Source: Physcomitrium patens
Lineage: Eukaryota; Streptophyta; Bryopsida; Funariales; Funariaceae
Reading direction: 5' to 3'
NCBI RefSeq assembly: GCF_000002425.4
Contig: NC_037264.1
Coordinates: 11,547,941 to 11,611,940 of the forward strand
DNA: 64,000 nucleotides
Shown one piece after another: positions 62,674-64,000 of the stretch. The notes below the pieces were generated by a model. That model was given only the letters and a program-made list of their open reading frames with translations. It had not been told where the DNA came from and searched no databases. How positions within the stretch are numbered: position 1 is the first letter of the stretch; each line of letters begins with the position of its first letter. The translations under genes were made by a program, and so were the position numbers.

Positions 62674-63820
62674 ATGGCGTCATTGAGCGTCAGGGGAGCT
62701 ACTCTTTATTCTGCCACTTCACTGTGGGCGCCCTTGGTATCCCCCCGCTGCGCGTCGCCTAATCGGTCTTCTGTCCGTTTCGCGGACCGCCACTCACTAT
62801 TGTGCACCGAAACTAAGGCCAATTGGAAATCCTCAAATTCAGTTTCGAAATATCTGAGACGTAGTGTTGCCAAATCTTTCGTCTGCTCGGCAGCCCTAGA
62901 TACTTCTACGCACGAGGTACAGACATAGTGATTCTAGCATGTTCTGTTTGACAGAATAAGTTAGCACGTTGTCTAAGAAGAATCACACTTTAAAACTTGG
63001 CTATATTCTACCTGGAAAACTAACTTTCACTAAGAATTTTTGTATTGTCTATGGTCAAGAATGTGCTGAAAGCTTACCTAATCGGTTGAAAGAAATTCAA
63101 GTTTTTCTAGTAGCTAATGTTTCTTCTGATAAGTCTGCTCATAGGTATCGTTCTAAGCCCTGATAAGCGTCTTTGTTCTCACCTACACTTTGTAACGAGA
63201 TACATTTTCCACTGATTTACTGCTTCGCGCTTACATAGATAACCGTTGTTGGGATGGCCAGTTTTTTGATGACGGTGCAGAACTGGAGGTGCGTGTTCGA
63301 ATACCGGATGGGATGGTAGGAGAAGACCACGCTCCTGTGAGTGCTCGTCATGTGAATGTTGACTCTCAGGATACTGCTCTGTTCATAGCTGTTCGAAGTC
63401 CTCAAGGACCCCGTATGATTTTTTCTGCTATGCGACTGTATGGCCGTGTGAAACCGGCTGAAACTGTCTGGTGAGTTCAGTTTTAGCAGTAATCGTGGTT
63501 GTCTTTTAAGTCGTGCATGAAATGTGGTCTTTGCTTAGTCGAGATTGCAGATTGGAAACCATGAACAATGTAGGTGTTGATTTCCTGCAAATATGTATGC
63601 TATTCTCAGTTGTGTTGGTCCCCAGGTATATAGATGATAGCGAAATCGTTCTGAGCTTGAAAAAGACGGACGATGATGTAAAATGGCCTTCGTTGGAAGA
63701 AGCATGGGCTTCATTGACAGAAGGGGTATCACAGCTGTTGAAGGGTACTTCTGTATACGTTGTTGGGGGGTCCACGGATATCAATTGGGCTGTTGCAAAG
63801 GAGCTAGCTGCTGGTCTCGA
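62674..63820 (+). CDS. Shikimate-kinase-like protein with CS domain (SKL2-like), 5' part
   Basis: Visible exons are 62674-62916, ~63239-63470 and 63626-63820; the gene runs past the window. Exon 1 encodes a Ser/Arg-rich, acid-poor N-terminus (MASLSVRGATLYSATSLWAP...), typical of a plastid transit peptide. Exon 2 encodes a CS (p23-like) domain: GQFFDDGAELEVRVRIPDG through YGRVKPAETVW. Exon 3 gives YIDDSEIVLSLKKTDDDVKW, then LKGTSVYVVGGSTDINWAVA, the start of the shikimate-kinase-like region. Domain order matches Arabidopsis SKL2 (At2g35500). The segment reads VGGSTDIN where true shikimate kinases have the GxxGxGKS/T P-loop, so kinase activity is doubtful. The phases of exon 1 (0) and exon 2 do not fit directly, so a small exon or another donor near 62917-63238 is missing from this model. 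Confidence 0.82.
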
Positions 63821-64000
63821 GTAAGTGCTTCTCATTATGTTGATCAGTTTCTGTTCTGAAGTTTTGGAAAATATTTCTTTCCTGCACTGAATTTACCCTT
63901 TTCTTTGACAACCAACAGTATTATCCTTCATGTCATTGTTATATTATGGGCACCTGAACATAGGTCGATATTTAATGTTAAGAATACACCTTGCGTGCAT
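63821..64000 (+). other. Intron of the SKL2-like gene at the window edge
   Basis: It begins with a GTAAGT donor after CTGGTCTCGA. No further exon of the family is recognisable before the window ends. Confidence 0.6.

Overview
The window looks like nuclear DNA of a land plant. The genes are small and intron-rich with GT..AG introns, the spacers are very AT-rich, telo-box motifs (CCCTAA/TTAGGG) lie near several genes, and the protein families are plant types: TIM22, H2A.Z, a WDR44-like WD40 protein, a CS-domain shikimate-kinase-like protein and an ACC-synthase-like aminotransferase. A chromodomain Ty3/Gypsy element is also present. A moss or other non-seed plant is plausible, but the sequence alone does not settle it.

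Layout. 2.6-4.2 kb (+): TIM22, four exons. 6.0-8.3 kb (-): LSM1, five exons, converging on TIM22. 9.7-22.8 kb: a nest of related Ty3/Gypsy chromoviruses. An old minus-strand element (9695-22785) carries two solo LTRs (12172-12721 and 15234-15785, each with a perfect 5-bp target duplication) and a younger plus-strand element (15883-22238, duplication TATGA). The younger element landed inside the old element's 5' LTR and split it. 24.8-25.9 kb (+): histone H2A.Z, two exons. 28.5-28.7 kb: an LTR remnant. 29.1-30.0 kb (+): Sm protein F, five exons. 32.4-33.0 kb (+): mitochondrial ribosomal protein L7/L12, one exon. 34.1-34.5 kb (-): the probable end of an unidentified gene. 35.2 kb (-): tRNA-His(GTG). 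36.4-39.5 kb (+): an ACC-synthase-like aminotransferase that looks like a pseudogene. 41.8-43.1 kb (+): Sm protein D2, five exons. 43.1-53.4 kb: a gene-poor stretch holding a promoter-like island at 45.7-46.3 kb. 54.9-60.1 kb (+): a WDR44-like WD40 protein, nine exons, 1083 residues. 62.1-64.0 kb (+): the 5' part of a SKL2-like CS/shikimate-kinase-like protein, running off the window.

The genes do not form a pathway. Three of them (LSM1, SmF, SmD2) belong to the Sm/LSm RNA-binding superfamily and act in mRNA decapping or splicing. Two (TIM22, mL7/L12) serve mitochondria. The rest are housekeeping or regulatory. I found no clearly new biological system. The best leads are the three-layer retroelement nest, start-codon micro-exons in both Sm core genes, the decayed aminotransferase, an orphan promoter-like island, a 35-bp inverted repeat linked to a 22-bp direct repeat, and an unidentified gene at 34 kb. 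Exon boundaries were worked out by hand from splice signals, reading phase and remembered family sequences, without any database search.
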